64,000 nt of DNA from contig CM017555.1 of NCBI GenBank assembly GCA_007844125.1, forward strand, positions 29,104,843 to 29,168,842, given 5' to 3'. Each line of letters opens with the position of its first letter. Within the stretch, counting starts at the first letter, position 1. The DNA is from Sinonovacula constricta. Taxonomy: Eukaryota; Mollusca; Bivalvia; Cardiida; Solecurtidae. Position numbers and translations under genes: made by a program. Shown here piece by piece: positions 41,108-52,234 of this stretch. Below the pieces are notes generated by a model that was given only the letters and a program-made list of their open reading frames with translations, was not told where the DNA came from and searched no databases.

Positions 41108-41412
41108 GCAATCATCATTATATGTCAAGGATAACATAAAACAGAAATAAATGTAATTTATCTCAAAGAGTATATGGTTAGCAACATTTGTGATTCTGCC
41201 CTGGACATTTATTTCAAGTCTGTATTAGGGCTAAACAATAATAATTATTTGATACGCCATACGTTTTTTCTTTGAACACTATACTGTTCTTACATTTTAA
41301 TATAAAAGTAAAAGCTATAATAATGATGTCGAACATTACCAACAACTTACAACGATTGACATATATTTTTATGAGTACAGAGTAGCTACATATACAGCGT
41401 GACAGATTTTTA

Positions 41413-41753
41413 CAATCGTACCTACTCGGCGATCTCCGGCAAGCTTCGGATATATCACCCTGTATGTAATTGTAGGAATACACCAGTTCTCATTGCATTA
41501 TGTAAACAAAGATGGCTGACTTTTCAAAGTGCTTGCAGTACGCTTTAGATATGATGGAGATTCAACACTCCTTGAAAGAAGAGCAGATTGCTTCGTTAAA
41601 GAATATTTTTAACATAGTTGATACTGTATGTATATTACCAACAGGATTTGGTAAAAGTGTAATATATAAGTTATTACCCTGCATGCACTCGGATCACGCT
41701 TCGGTGATGTCTATATCCGAAGCTTGCCGGAGATCGCCGAGTAGATACGATTG
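41413..41753. mobile_element. 341-bp terminal-inverted-repeat element enclosing a helicase exon
   Basis: The left repeat (41,413-41,459) and right repeat (41,703-41,753) are reverse complements starting CAATCGTA and containing CTCGGCGATCTCCGGCAAGC. They differ by one C/T change and a 4-bp gap. Between them lie about 50 bases of leader and the first about 58 codons of a RecQ-like helicase. This is the structure expected of a non-autonomous DNA transposon that captured host gene sequence. I could not find a convincing target-site duplication, so the superfamily is unknown. Two opposed insertions next to a genuine exon remain possible. Confidence 0.7.
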
Positions 41754-41856
41754 CTATTTTGGATGTAGTTCGTCAATATGGCGGCGACAGCATTATTTCC
41801 GAGGTGATTACGTAGAGGACGGAATTACCCGAGGAGTTCCGAGTGAGATTTTTTAG
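41512..41856 (+). pseudogene. RecQ-like helicase N-terminal exon fragment
   Basis: RecQ helicases are ATP-driven 3'-to-5' DNA unwinding enzymes acting in nuclear DNA repair. The 114-codon frame starts with ATG in a good context (AAACAAAGATGG). Residues 21-25 read LKEEQ, like the RecQ segment around the conserved Gln. Residues 41-49 read ILPTGFGKS, a Walker A motif (motif I), followed by VIYKLLP. Homology ends at about residue 58. From about residue 64 the frame runs into the right inverted repeat and beyond it, giving a tail of no recognised family that stops at TAG. Motifs Ia to VI, including DEAH, are absent here and not seen nearby, so no active helicase is encoded. It could be a captured fragment or the first exon of a gene whose remainder is lost. 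The family call rests on motif recognition only. Confidence 0.6.
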
Positions 41857-42038
41857 AAAGGACCGGTTCTCACTTGCAGAAATAATTCTCAGTTAAGTCT
41901 ATACTCATTCAAAGCGTTGTGTTATGTACAGTATTACACCAGCGTTCAAGGTTACGCTAGTCAGGTTAAGGGTTGTTTAAGGTTGTGGTTTTGATGACGT
42001 AGCATTCGAGTAACAGCTAGAAGAAAATGAATATGGTA

Positions 42039-42104
42039 GAAAGTTCATTTGTTAATTTTTAACTGGGTTTCGAGAATGTTCTGGGTTTCGTGAATGTTCT
42101 AGAA
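42039..42104 (+). promoter_or_regulatory. Cluster of heat-shock elements
   Basis: Heat-shock factor binds alternating GAA and TTC units spaced by two bases. Three runs are visible: GAAagTTC at 42,039-42,046; TTCgaGAAtgTTC at 42,069-42,081; TTCgtGAAtgTTCtaGAA at 42,087-42,104. That makes nine correctly phased units in 66 bases, with the last run 34 bases upstream of a TATA box, which is the usual layout of heat-shock gene promoters. No heat-shock protein gene follows. Confidence 0.75.
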
Positions 42105-42138
42105 ATTCTTTGGGTCTATACAAGGGCGTGTTAGCCGA

Positions 42139-42144
42139 TATAAA
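42139..42144 (+). promoter_or_regulatory. TATA box
   Basis: TATAAA in the context CCGATATAAAGG, at the expected distance below the heat-shock elements. Transcription would start near 42,165-42,175. Confidence 0.6.
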
Positions 42145-42539
42145 GGTAGTTTGTTTTAAAGTTTGGATAGAATATTTGGATAAAAGTTTGGACATATAGT
42201 TTGGAAATACTTGCAGCTTCTATATTAAATCTTTCTGTGTTGGAACTTACGTGGACTTACAAAATTCTACAGTGATATAAATATTTAAGTGTTGAATTTG
42301 GAATTATATCATTTTCATTCGTGTATTGTTCTACCTTTGGATTATTTCAACTGTGCTTATCTACGAGGACATTCTACAGAAAACTCTTTAGAATTATTCG
42401 ACGTTGGATTATTAATTGGACTATTAAAGGGATACCTCCTGAAGGGACAAACTGTAAGCTAACATTTATTTTTATTTTTTAAAATCTTGTTTGATTTATT
42501 TGTTATTTTTGTTACGATATATATTTAATTGTTTATTAA

Positions 42540-42545
42540 AATAAA
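42540..42545 (+). terminator. Polyadenylation signal
   Basis: AATAAA followed 10-40 bases later by T/G-rich sequence (GTTTGTTGCTGGCTTGTTC). It would end a transcript of about 400 bases from the heat-shock promoter. AATAAA alone is common in AT-rich DNA; the spacing and the downstream element add support. Confidence 0.45.
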
Positions 42546-42779
42546 ACATTATTGTACTAGTTTGTTGCTGGCTTGTTCTTTCTGTTACACCATTTCGTCG
42601 TTTAGTAACGTGCCATTTTATAAATTGTATAAATGAACTTATACAGAGACACCGGTCGTAACAGTAGTATCTTTAATACACCGCGCGAAAAGCAATGAAA
42701 TAGTGTGGTATAATCCGAAAAACAATTTGGAATCTTAACAAAGAGCCAAACATGAAGTTTTCTGGATGTAGAACTTTAG

Positions 42780-43330
42780 GCTTGATAGGAGAAACTCAAC
42801 CATGAGAACTTGTATGCACGTGGGGCGACTTTCTTAAAATAAATTCTTAACCTTGAATCCAACATAAGCATGCAGACTGAGGCTAGAACAATCTGAGAAC
42901 TCGCATGCTTTCATACCTATGAGTTTTTTTCAGGGTAAGAACAGAAAGATAAAAAGACGTTGCCCTAATCTCTGTTTGAACTTAATGATATGTGCTAAAG
43001 TGCTTGATAAAAACAGGGTAAATGTTAAAAGGCAATACTGCAAGCTGTTTTATAGAAGTACAAAAAATATGTGCACAGTAACAAAAGAAACAGCTGCATA
43101 CGAACAACATAAAAATACATAAATATGATGCTTTTCACAGCGTTGCTCATCATTTGCCGAGCGAGAAAACATCCTTATGGAATTTTGATATTTTACTTCG
43201 TAATTTCCATTTATCCAACGGAGACATGAGCTCGAGGTCCAATGTAATCAGCTTTATAAAAAGATCAGTGCTGAAGTAGATAATATAAAGGTTAAAAATA
43301 ATTTATTTACGTAGATACTGTTATTATCAC
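42780..43330 (+). repeat. Module B, copy 3
   Basis: Matches copy 1 (26.9-27.3 kb) from GTGCTTGATAAAAACAG through TTTTATAGAAGTACAA to GATGCTTTTCACAGCG and CATCATTTGCCGAGCGA. The last part also matches copies 2 and 4. The 67-codon frame at 42,919 is inside the repeat and not supported as a gene. Confidence 0.65.
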
Positions 43331-43513
43331 AACAATATTGTCTTGGTATGATTGCACACGTATCGCCTGTAGCTGTTTGCCGGTTTCATTTCCCTTATTA
43401 TATAAATGATATAATAGGTAATTCTGAGTACATCACGTAACTTGCCATACCAATAAATGATGGCAAATCATTAATATTACAATCATACGTTGGGAGGTCA
43501 ATGTAGTATCTCA

Positions 43514-43806
43514 TTATAGAAACGAGTGCATGGCGTGTTATAACTTGCATTACAGAAACGTGTGCAACACGTGGTATAACTTTTTTACAGAAATGTGTGC
43601 AACACGTGGTATAACTTTTTTACAGAAATGTGTGCAACACGTGTTAAAACATGTATTACAGAAACGTGTGCAACACATGACTTGCATTACAGAAACGTGT
43701 GCAACACGTGGTATAACTTTTTTACAGAAACGTGTGCAACACGTGTTATAACATGTATTACAGAAACGTGTGCAACACATGACTTGCATTACAGAAACGT
43801 GTGCAA
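43514..43806. repeat. Minisatellite with higher-order units
   Basis: Three related units of about 35, 36 and 31 bases share ACAGAA.CGTGTGCAACAC and differ in the remainder (GTGGTATAACTTTTTT, GTGTTA.AACATGTATT, ATGACTTGCATT). They run a-a-b-c-a-b-c, so a 102-bp a-b-c super-unit has begun to duplicate. Each unit carries the inverted repeat CGTGTGCAACACG. Cys/Thr-rich frames on both strands are artefacts. Confidence 0.93.
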
Positions 43807-44215
43807 ATTCCATCTCACCAAGAATAGTCTAAATTCTACTTGTATAGAGACGATCACATCATACCAAATGGATCCGGAATGGACCGATGCCACTTGTGTT
43901 AAAACAAATATTAATTTTATAAGTTTCTTTTCATTGATATAATTTGAGAAAACAATAAGAAAGTACCAGGTTAGAGATCTGTAACAAATACTTTCACTTG
44001 CAATTAACAATACGTTGTAGTTCTTCTAACAGAAAAAACCCTCTCTCTTTCTCTTCTAAATTCTTTGTAAATTCTATGTGGACATACTTTTTCAATGATG
44101 ACACATACTTTCGTCCTAACAAATAAAAGAAAACGTCAGCGCTTGACTATTTATTATTCAAATAGGTCGGTTGTTTTTATTTCTTTCATTTGAGACACCC
44201 GTCAGAAAGTGCGTA

Positions 44216-44437
44216 GTTAGAGCTCTGTAAAACCGGTTGAAGCAGCCTAGTTGGTCCCTTTTGTCGAGTGAACGTTCCAAGGCGGTAACTGTTCGTTTTG
44301 CTCTTTTCGTTAAATGACTCATCACAGGTTTGTTCTTACTTTTATATTTGGCTTGAATGCGAATTCTTTTTTATTATGCCTTCTCAGGGCATTGTATATG
44401 TATCAATGCTCATAGGACTGTGTCATATATTCTTATT
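44216..44437 (-). repeat. A-family element, minus strand
   Basis: The reverse complement runs from AATAAGAATATATGACACAG to CAGAGCTCTAAC, with the same ends as the copies at 40.88 and 62.36 kb. Hairpin arm changes (for example TCGAGTG) mark it as older. Confidence 0.88.
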
Positions 44438-45462
44438 AAAACTCCTTTTAGTGAGAAATCCAACAAATACTGGACCTGAGTGGAAATAAGCATTGATATC
44501 CATAACTAAGTGAACGATAGTTCAGTGTGCGATGCACAGAGTTTACTTTCCTGCGATTTTAGATAGAAAAGAAATATTGGCTGATTCAGTGTAAGAGTGC
44601 ATACATTGTCAGAATAACATTCTTAAGAAAAAAATACTATTGCAAACATTAACTACTTAAATTAATTGTAAAACAAGTCTATAAGAGGCGCTTGAAATGT
44701 CATGCAAGCAAATCATGTGTGCGTCATAATGGAATATTGTATTTAAATAATAAACAAATCGATAAAAGTGTAATAAATGTTTTAAAAAATGGCCACAAAT
44801 TTGTAAGGACTTAACATAACAATCATCGACACATTATTTCGAGTATTTACGAGACTAATGTTTTTGTTAGAGGATTTTATTAGTAAAACAATGCTGGCTT
44901 ATGTATAAACAATTTTAGCATTTCCCAAAGCAAAACATGCATAAACTTGAGACAACATAAGCTACATATATTTTATTTGTTAACTAACATTGCATATCAA
45001 GGAGAACTCAAAAATAACTAAGATTACTCCTTGACGGTATGGGCATTTCTTTATCCACAGAATCTTTCACTCTAGGTCCGGAATGCAAGTCAGGGAAATG
45101 TAAGGTGATAACTTGATGCCCGGTGACAACTGTTATCTTTAACCGAGTTGTTACTGATACATAGGTAAATAGCATTTAACATAATATAGCGGAACATTTT
45201 ACAATTACACATCTATTTATAAGTGATTTACAAAAATGTAAGACATGGTTTATATGAATTCATTTATAGTACTATATGCTAAAATTAATAGATCGATATA
45301 ATATAAATGATTTAATTAATAAAGGATCTATGATAATAATAATAATAAATAAATAGATAATAATAATAATAATAATAATAATAAACAGTTACGATAATGA
45401 TAATTTTATTGTCATTTTTACAATCATCATAGTGAAAAAAATAACAATAAATAACCAAAAAA

Positions 45463-45515
<53 letters not shown>

Positions 45516-47364
45516 TCAAAGCAGTAATAATAATTTGAATTATGTCCAAAGCTTATTCAACCTTATATTAACCTAACTAAGAAGAAGACATCAGAAATAC
45601 GCCTTATATATATTTTACCAGTCTATCAGTCTTCCCTTATCGAAACGAAATAGAAGGTCATATCGGTCGTTAAGGTGAGTTGACTTGCTGTTGCAAGTTG
45701 GAAACTAGAAGTAGTACACTTTTTATGAAATACAGTTACTAGTCACGGTGCCCTTTATTTGTTCATTTGTATCTTTGATACAAAACTTGACTATTGGCCC
45801 GGAATGCAAGTTTTGGAAATTTAAGGTTGTAAGTTTTCCGTGAAGGTGACAACTGCTATCTTTAAGCGAGTTGTTACTGTTTTGTCTGAATAGTAAATCT
45901 TCTTAAGCTATGCTGTATGTCATTAAATTGTTATACAGTTGCACGTTGGGAACCGTTATTATTTATTTATCTGTGCAATACAGTTATTAGTTATGTTGTC
46001 GTTAACTTGTTTATTTGTATCTTTGTTTGGTAGGTTTACACTGTCTTGGTTGTATGCTTTGATTGCCATAACGTCCCTTTATATAAAACTACAACTAGTT
46101 ATTGACGTTAGTTAACCTTATTTCCCAAACATAAATACGTGTGTATTATTATAGGTTAATACCATATGTTTAAAGCAATTCATTCAGCTACACAACGACA
46201 CACGTTCGCTATTGCACCGGTAGTTCTAGCCAGTCATTAGTCAGGCGTTTTCCTCCATTAAAATAGCTAGGCTTCGCTAAACGGATCGTAATAGGTCGTT
46301 GCGATTTACCCAAAAATTAAAAACAAAACAATTCTGATATAAATACCATATTTTGGTAAATCGCATGGTAGTTTAGCTTAAGGAGACTAGCCGACAAAGT
46401 ATTGTGACAAAAACAAATTTATTCAATGCACAATGCTGAAACAATATAACTAGAAGGTCATGGAGACAGTGGCAGCATGCGTCTTTATTTCATTAATAAA
46501 AGGCGTGTTGGACCGAAATGTTCAGGAAATTTGACGCCCGAGACAATATTTAAACACTTAATCGGTATGCACGAAAGACTATTAGAAGCAAAGTAATGAA
46601 CTGATTGGTCACGTGGGATCCTCTGCAACATCGTTTGCAATTGCAAATAAATGCACACAAATCACTGGTAAAAGTAATCAATAGTAATAAGCAAGACTTT
46701 CTTGAAGCTTTTAAAAGGTTTGTATGTGTCCTTGTCCTAAAAGGAGACGTGAATTAATTAAGACCAAACATTTATCTAATATCTTTATGGTATAAAACAA
46801 TCCGTTTTATGTCCTAATCTTACTGACTGAATAAAAGTAACTCACTTGACTTGTTTTCCTGTACATGTTCTCGCTCAGAATGGGTTTAGATGAAAAAAAC
46901 ATAGCACCGAAAGTAATATGTATTTCTGTTCGTAATAACAATGCTACGAAGATAGAACTACGGGCGATTCACAGGTTGGTGGAAATTATGGATCACAAAT
47001 GGCATGTATTAGATGTTTGTTTCTCTAGTACATGTGAAAGCCGCATCCTATCAATCGATATAGACGTGTATATAGATGTGTTTATTGTTTACGTCTCTTA
47101 CATTGTATACAGTAGTGTATAGTAGAAGGCGTTGCATAATCCTTTTGCTGGTGATCTGTGATAGAAAGAACACATAAACACGTAAATAAAGTAAGTTGAT
47201 ATATCGTTAATCAGGCTTATTTCTCCAATCACTGACACATTAAACCTGTTTAGTTTGATTTGATAACATTTCCCTTTTTAATTTATTGAAAATTATTTAA
47301 ATACTTTCGATACATGGTTTCTTTTCTTTTTATGTCTTACACCTCTATCTTTTTTTTCTTGCAG
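44438..47364. other. No confident gene; (AAT)n tracts
   Basis: Two (ATA)n tracts lie at about 45,325-45,383 and 45,464-45,512. An 85-codon frame at 46,865-47,122 begins with an ATG after TGTACATG but shows no recognised domain. A CAG/GTTGGT donor-like site inside it cannot be joined in frame with the exon-like block downstream. Confidence 0.4.
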
Positions 47365-47512
47365 CGGAAAGTATTTTAAACGATTACGTTACCATTGTAC
47401 AACAACGCATAGATGACTTATACTACAATCTTTCACTAAGCATTGTTTCAGAAACCCAGACTAAAACACTTAACAAGTACAGTCTCTTCTTCATGCAAAG
47501 AAGACCTCATCA
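47365..47512 (+). CDS. Exon-like block, unknown protein
   Basis: A 148-bp block is preceded by a long pyrimidine tract (TATCTTTTTTTTCTTGCAG) and followed by CA/GTGAGT, good 3' and 5' splice signals for an animal intron. One frame, starting at 47,367, is open across the whole block: about 48 codons beginning ESILNDYVTIVQQ and ending FFMQRRPH. The other two forward frames are closed. No ATG start is needed for an internal exon. I do not recognise the family, and no neighbouring exon in matching phase was found, so it may be an orphan exon, an exon of a gene extending beyond the window, or chance. Confidence 0.25.
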
Positions 47513-47779
47513 GTGAGTGTTTAATATCATGTTTGTTGGACGAAATTATGTTTTAATATAATATTTATGTGTGCTGCAAAATATATTACAATTCGAACAA
47601 TCACCGAATACACCCTAAATAAGACCATTTCATCTCGATTTATAATCATATATTTGTATGGTTATATGTTTCAGTAACACTTTAAATAACTACTTCGACT
47701 GAAACAATGACAAAATGTTGATACGTCCAGTGCAATTGTAGAGAAAATATGAGTTGTAACATTTTGTACCAATATACAG

Positions 47780-48352
47780 TTTGCCGGATGTCAGAGTTGG
47801 ACCATAAGAAAAGTGTAAACTTAAAAAACAACATATGTCTCTGCACGTTGTACCAACATTAACTTAAATGTAAGGCCCTACTGTGACTCATACCCATGCG
47901 GGACGGGAACGTGTTGTTTTTTATCCGCTGCCTTAGCACTTCGTAGACCGGCGACACATATGCGCTTTTTCTACGTATGAGTACTGAAATCTAAATATTG
48001 ACTTGTCTGCCTACACTTGCTTACACAAATATGTAAATAAATTCCTGACAGAACCGAAATAAAGACATACGATTTAATGAATAAGCGCTTAGTAGTTGCA
48101 CATCACAACACGTAACAGAGAAGATTAACATTTACAACCAAACGAACGACCCAAATTAGCATCAAACTGCAATAAACCATAATAAATGATGACTTTCACA
48201 GCATCGTCCATCATTCGCCTAGCGAAAGATAAGTACATACTTAACATATTTTGTTTAACAGGTTGATTCGCGTGTGTCGGTCAAACAACTCATGAATGCT
48301 CTTAATGTACGTGTTAATTAGCGTCAAATGCAATCAGTACTGAAGCAAATTG
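47780..48352 (+). repeat. Module B, copy 4, left part
   Basis: Shares TGTCTCTGCACGTT-like, AAGCGCTT, CAGTAACA-like and GATGACTTTCACAGCATCG, then CATCATTCGCC.AGCGAAAG with copies 1-3. GCTCTTAATGTACG and TACTGAAGCAAATTGGGAGAGA are shared with copy 2. It runs directly into a (GA)n array. Confidence 0.7.
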
Positions 48353-48765
<413 letters not shown>

Positions 48766-48939
48766 TCTCTGTACGGCAAACATAGACGTTTAGGCTATCA
48801 AACAGCAGGGTATGTATGCACTCTTAATACATCAGCAGCAGGAGTAGCAGGAGGAGTATCAGCATACGCAAAAGCATGAACTCAATTATAATAATAAGAA
48901 GAAGATTGGTATTATAGGTAGTTGTAGAACATGCGTAAT

Positions 48940-49146
48940 ATTAGTAGTAATAGTAGTAGTAATAGTAGTAGTAGTACCTGTAGTAGTAACATTAGTAGTA
49001 GTAGTTGTTGTTGTTGTTGTCGTAGTAGTAGCAGTAGTAGTGGTAGTAGTAGAAGTAGTAGCAGTAGTGGTAGTAGTAGTAGCAGTAGTAGTAGTAGTAG
49101 TAGTAATAGTAGTAGTAGTAGTAGCAGTAGTGGTAGTAGTAGTAGC

Positions 49147-49202
<56 letters not shown>

Positions 49203-49266
49203 TAGTAGAAGTAGTAGTAGTAGTAGTGGTAGCAGTAGTAGCAGTAGTAGCAGTAGTAGTAGTAGC

Positions 49267-49307
<41 letters not shown>

Positions 49308-49312
49308 TAGTA

Positions 49313-49370
<58 letters not shown>

Positions 49371-49425
49371 CAAAAGTACATATAGTAGTAGTAGTTGTTG
49401 TTGTTGTTGTTGTTGTTGTACATGT
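48940..49425. repeat. Long (AGT)n trinucleotide array
   Basis: Over 430 bases of AGT repeats with GGT, AAT, AGC and AGA variants, flanked by (GTT)n blocks at about 49,002-49,020 and 49,394-49,420. All six frames stay open and give Ser, Val, Thr, Leu or Tyr runs; none is a gene. Variant units recur in blocks (for example GTAGCAGTAGTGGTAGTAGT), showing internal segment duplication. Confidence 0.97.
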
Positions 49426-49744
49426 ACATCTTAACACTATTTGGATAATATATAACTATATATAAGTTGTATGAGATGTAAGTTTGTTATAATATTGGAG
49501 ACGGTGACATGGTTTTTAAATGTCTTCCGTGATGTACTGTTGTCACTACCTAAATGTTGCCCTCGAAAATATTCCACTTGTTGTAAGCACTTATATTAAT
49601 CACTTTCATTTTCAATTTAGGCGAAGCAGCCTACACAACAATGCGATCCTCTTCACCAAACACACATAACCTCGACGAACACATGGATATCTATTATTTT
49701 AAATACAATTAATTTAAAGAAAAGCAACACATTGAAGGATATAT

Positions 49745-50035
49745 TGGCCGGAATTGATAGTGGAGTCGGTAAATGGTCGACTGCATGTAATGGAGTGTCG
49801 TATTCGAAACTGTTTTGTTTAACATTATCAGGAATGATCTTAGTCGTATGTTTAACAATGCTTTAACCTTAAAAGACAAGTACCGCGACTTCTTGGTGCG
49901 GTGTAAGAATTGTGTGTCTGAATGTTGTATCATGCCAGTTATTTACGGCTTGCTACATGTATGCACATTGCAAGGCAGCAGTATTGCTTTAAAGGAACAT
50001 AATCTCTCAGCAATCTAATCATAGGACGGAAAAAA
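49745..50035 (+). mobile_element. Old SINE relic of the 33.7/37.6 kb type
   Basis: The segment GTATCATGCCAGTTATTTACGG, then GCTAC...GGCAGCAGTATTGCTTTAA, parallels GGTATCATGCCAGGTGTTCACGG...GGCAGCACTATATCTGCTTCAA of the intact SINEs. Upstream, GTCGTATTCGAAAC could be the decayed B box. The 67-codon frame over it is spurious. Confidence 0.55.
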
Positions 50036-50756
50036 CAACTTAAAGCACACATGCAATTATGACAATGTGTGTACCATTAAATTGATATGGATCGTTTTCT
50101 TATAAGCAAAAGCAATACAACCTGAAGACAACTGGTTCATATTCCAAAACAAATCATATAAACTATATTATGCTAAAGCATTCTGTTAATTTGTTTTCTT
50201 CTTTGTCTGAAATTGAAGTGCCTATTACAACGAAATTGACAGCTTTATGTGAGACTGTTTTGTTATTTCTTCATTTAATCGACGCCCTATATCTTTTTTT
50301 AGGCAGTCTCCAAATGAAATTGAAATCTTCTATCATTACTATCAAACAATTTATGTTTAAATGACGTCATAGCATGCCTTTTCGATAAACAATTCTGAAC
50401 AAGAAAATAATTACCCCAATGTAATCTTTTTTTTTTAATTTTAAAGATAATGTCTCTATTTGTAGCGAAATTGAAACAACATTTTAATACAATCTGCGTC
50501 ATTGTCGGTTATCCTCGAAGCAAGTTCATTTAACAAACAAAGATAGGTAAATTGAATGAATACGCATAATCATGTTTGACATGGTGTTTTATCCCACCAT
50601 CTCTGTAAATATCGGTTGATGTAACCCGTGTGATAAAGATGAGCTTTATCAACCGATTTTCGCGCACCTGTTCTAAGCCGGACTACTTTTTGACGAAACG
50701 ATTAGGAATGTTTACGAGAACGAATCTCATTTATCGCGCAATTATGCTTGTGTTCA

Positions 50757-50788
50757 CCCCCCCCCCCCCCCAAAAAAAAAAAAAAAAA
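50757..50788. repeat. C15-A17 homopolymer junction
   Basis: Fifteen C are followed directly by seventeen A. Such junctions are prone to sequencing and replication error. Confidence 0.9.
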
Positions 50789-50867
50789 GGTGCATAAAAC
50801 AAAGGTTGGTTAAATAGAGCATACGAGGACATTAAAAAGGGGATGGGCGCGGTTTAGGTGTCTGTGC

Positions 50868-50945
50868 TGTAGGATTGAAAATTTATGTAGCAGCGTTTTA
50901 ACCTACTGAGCTAACCGGACAGTTCATCGCGACCTTCCAAAGTTC
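50868..50945 (-). repeat. tRNA-like fragment, minus strand
   Basis: On the minus strand, GTCCGGTTAGCTCAGTAGG matches a tRNA D-arm/A box, and TTTTCAATCCTAC about 35 bases later may be a decayed B box. It is not a functional tRNA, more likely a SINE head. Confidence 0.45.
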
Positions 50946-51784
50946 TATCCGACAATGATATAGAAAATTTGTAAACAAAAAAATCTACAAAAGCTTAATT
51001 AATCAAAATGTACATATGTCAATTCAAAGATCTGAGACAACATGTAATACAGGCACATGATTAAAACTGTTTAGGAATAGCAATAAGATCAATAAATGTA
51101 CGAATTTGTAGTCGGTCAAAATAAAAACAACTTTCAAAATGTCAGATTATGCAAGTCCCTGTTGTTTTGATGTTATTTGGTGTGAATTGAAAGAATGTGA
51201 TTCAGAATCGTGTGAAGACCTAAGCAGTCTTGTAGAGAGGATTTCGAGACAAAATTTGGCAGAGCCTCGTGCTTTTCTGATTTTTCTTAGCCTCGCATGA
51301 TAACATTTATCTATATCAACACTAACCTGGTATTCTCTATGTCATCAACAATCAAACTCCACGAGAAACCGTTTGTTACAACCACAAACACACAAAAACC
51401 TCAATTGTACTTCGCGTTTTTAATGCCATATGCGTAGCAACTTTTATGTTACACGGCCTTGACATTACATACTACATGTAAAGCTTTATATGAGGTAGTG
51501 ATTTTTGTAGTTGTTATTTTCCAACCATTATTTTTAATTATCATAATAAAAAAATTACATCCTTATGTATAGAGCAAAAAAATAAATAAATAAAAGAAAC
51601 AACATGTTCATTGTCTTCATTTTTTACTTGTAAAATACAACTATTTCTTATAGCCGAATTGCTCTATGCACGCGCATGAATTTCGTGTATTGCATTAGAA
51701 TGTCAGATCATGTAAGGGAGGAGCAGTAGCAGTAAATTTATTATTTTAATACTGAGCATGTGTTTATTTTTTTCAAGTTTGTCA

Positions 51785-51960
51785 TGGGCGCCCGTGGCGT
51801 GGTAGTAGAATATCCGATCCGTAACTCCTGCGAATGCTTAGCCTCCATCTGCTTGGGTTTGAGTTAGGTTTAGTCCGAAGGACATATAGGCGGGTCTTTT
51901 AACTGGCCTGCCGTGCGCCGATGAAACTACCATGACATTTGCTTGATGTCGCTTTAACAA
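51785..51960 (+). repeat. tRNA-like SINE relic
   Basis: CGCCCGTGGCGTGGTAGTAG, then CCG.TCCGTAACTCC, then GGGTTTGAGTTAGGTTTAGT suggest decayed A and B box regions spaced as in a tRNA with a long variable arm, similar to 16,276. The downstream body is not recognised. Confidence 0.4.
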
Positions 51961-52138
51961 TCATAATTGGTCGATGCGGTATATCTAAAACAGTGTTCGT
52001 ATTCGGTTCGGGAAGCAAATGCGCGTATTTTACAGAAAACCGATGTCACTTATGTTAAAATGGTAAAGGCTTTATTGTATATTTCATGATACGATATATG
52101 TAGAGAAATTGCATTTTATTATTTTCTCGAATATAATA

Positions 52139-52149
52139 CTAATAATAAT

Positions 52150-52203
<54 letters not shown>

Positions 52204-52234
52204 TAGAGGAATAATAATAATAATAATAATAATA
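52139..52234. repeat. (AAT)n microsatellite
   Basis: About 27 AAT units with one AGAGG interruption at 52,204-52,210. The poly-Ile frame is an artefact. Confidence 0.95.

Larger units (their letters stand above)
41920..42589 (+). mobile_element. Possible solo LTR (or non-coding heat-shock transcription unit)
   Basis: The segment opens TGTTATGTAC and can be closed at CTGTTACA. Between these ends are, in order, heat-shock elements (42,039-42,104), a TATA box (42,139-42,144), about 390 bases without a long open frame, AATAAA (42,540-42,545) and a following T/G-rich stretch. This is the U3-R-U5 order of an LTR. No target-site duplication, primer-binding site or internal retroelement coding region was found, so solo LTR is inference. 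A stand-alone heat-induced non-coding gene would look the same. Confidence 0.4.

Noticed and set aside
43514..43806. CRISPR-like array with palindromic repeats
   Set aside because: Unit remainders are related to each other instead of unique, as expected for a higher-order minisatellite.
46865..47122. 85-codon frame as a small gene or first exon
   Set aside because: No domain recognised, and its donor-like site is out of phase with the exon-like block at 47,365.
48886..49465. Open frames up to 183 codons over the trinucleotide array
   Set aside because: All frames of a trinucleotide repeat remain open; products are Thr, Leu, Ser, Tyr or Val runs.
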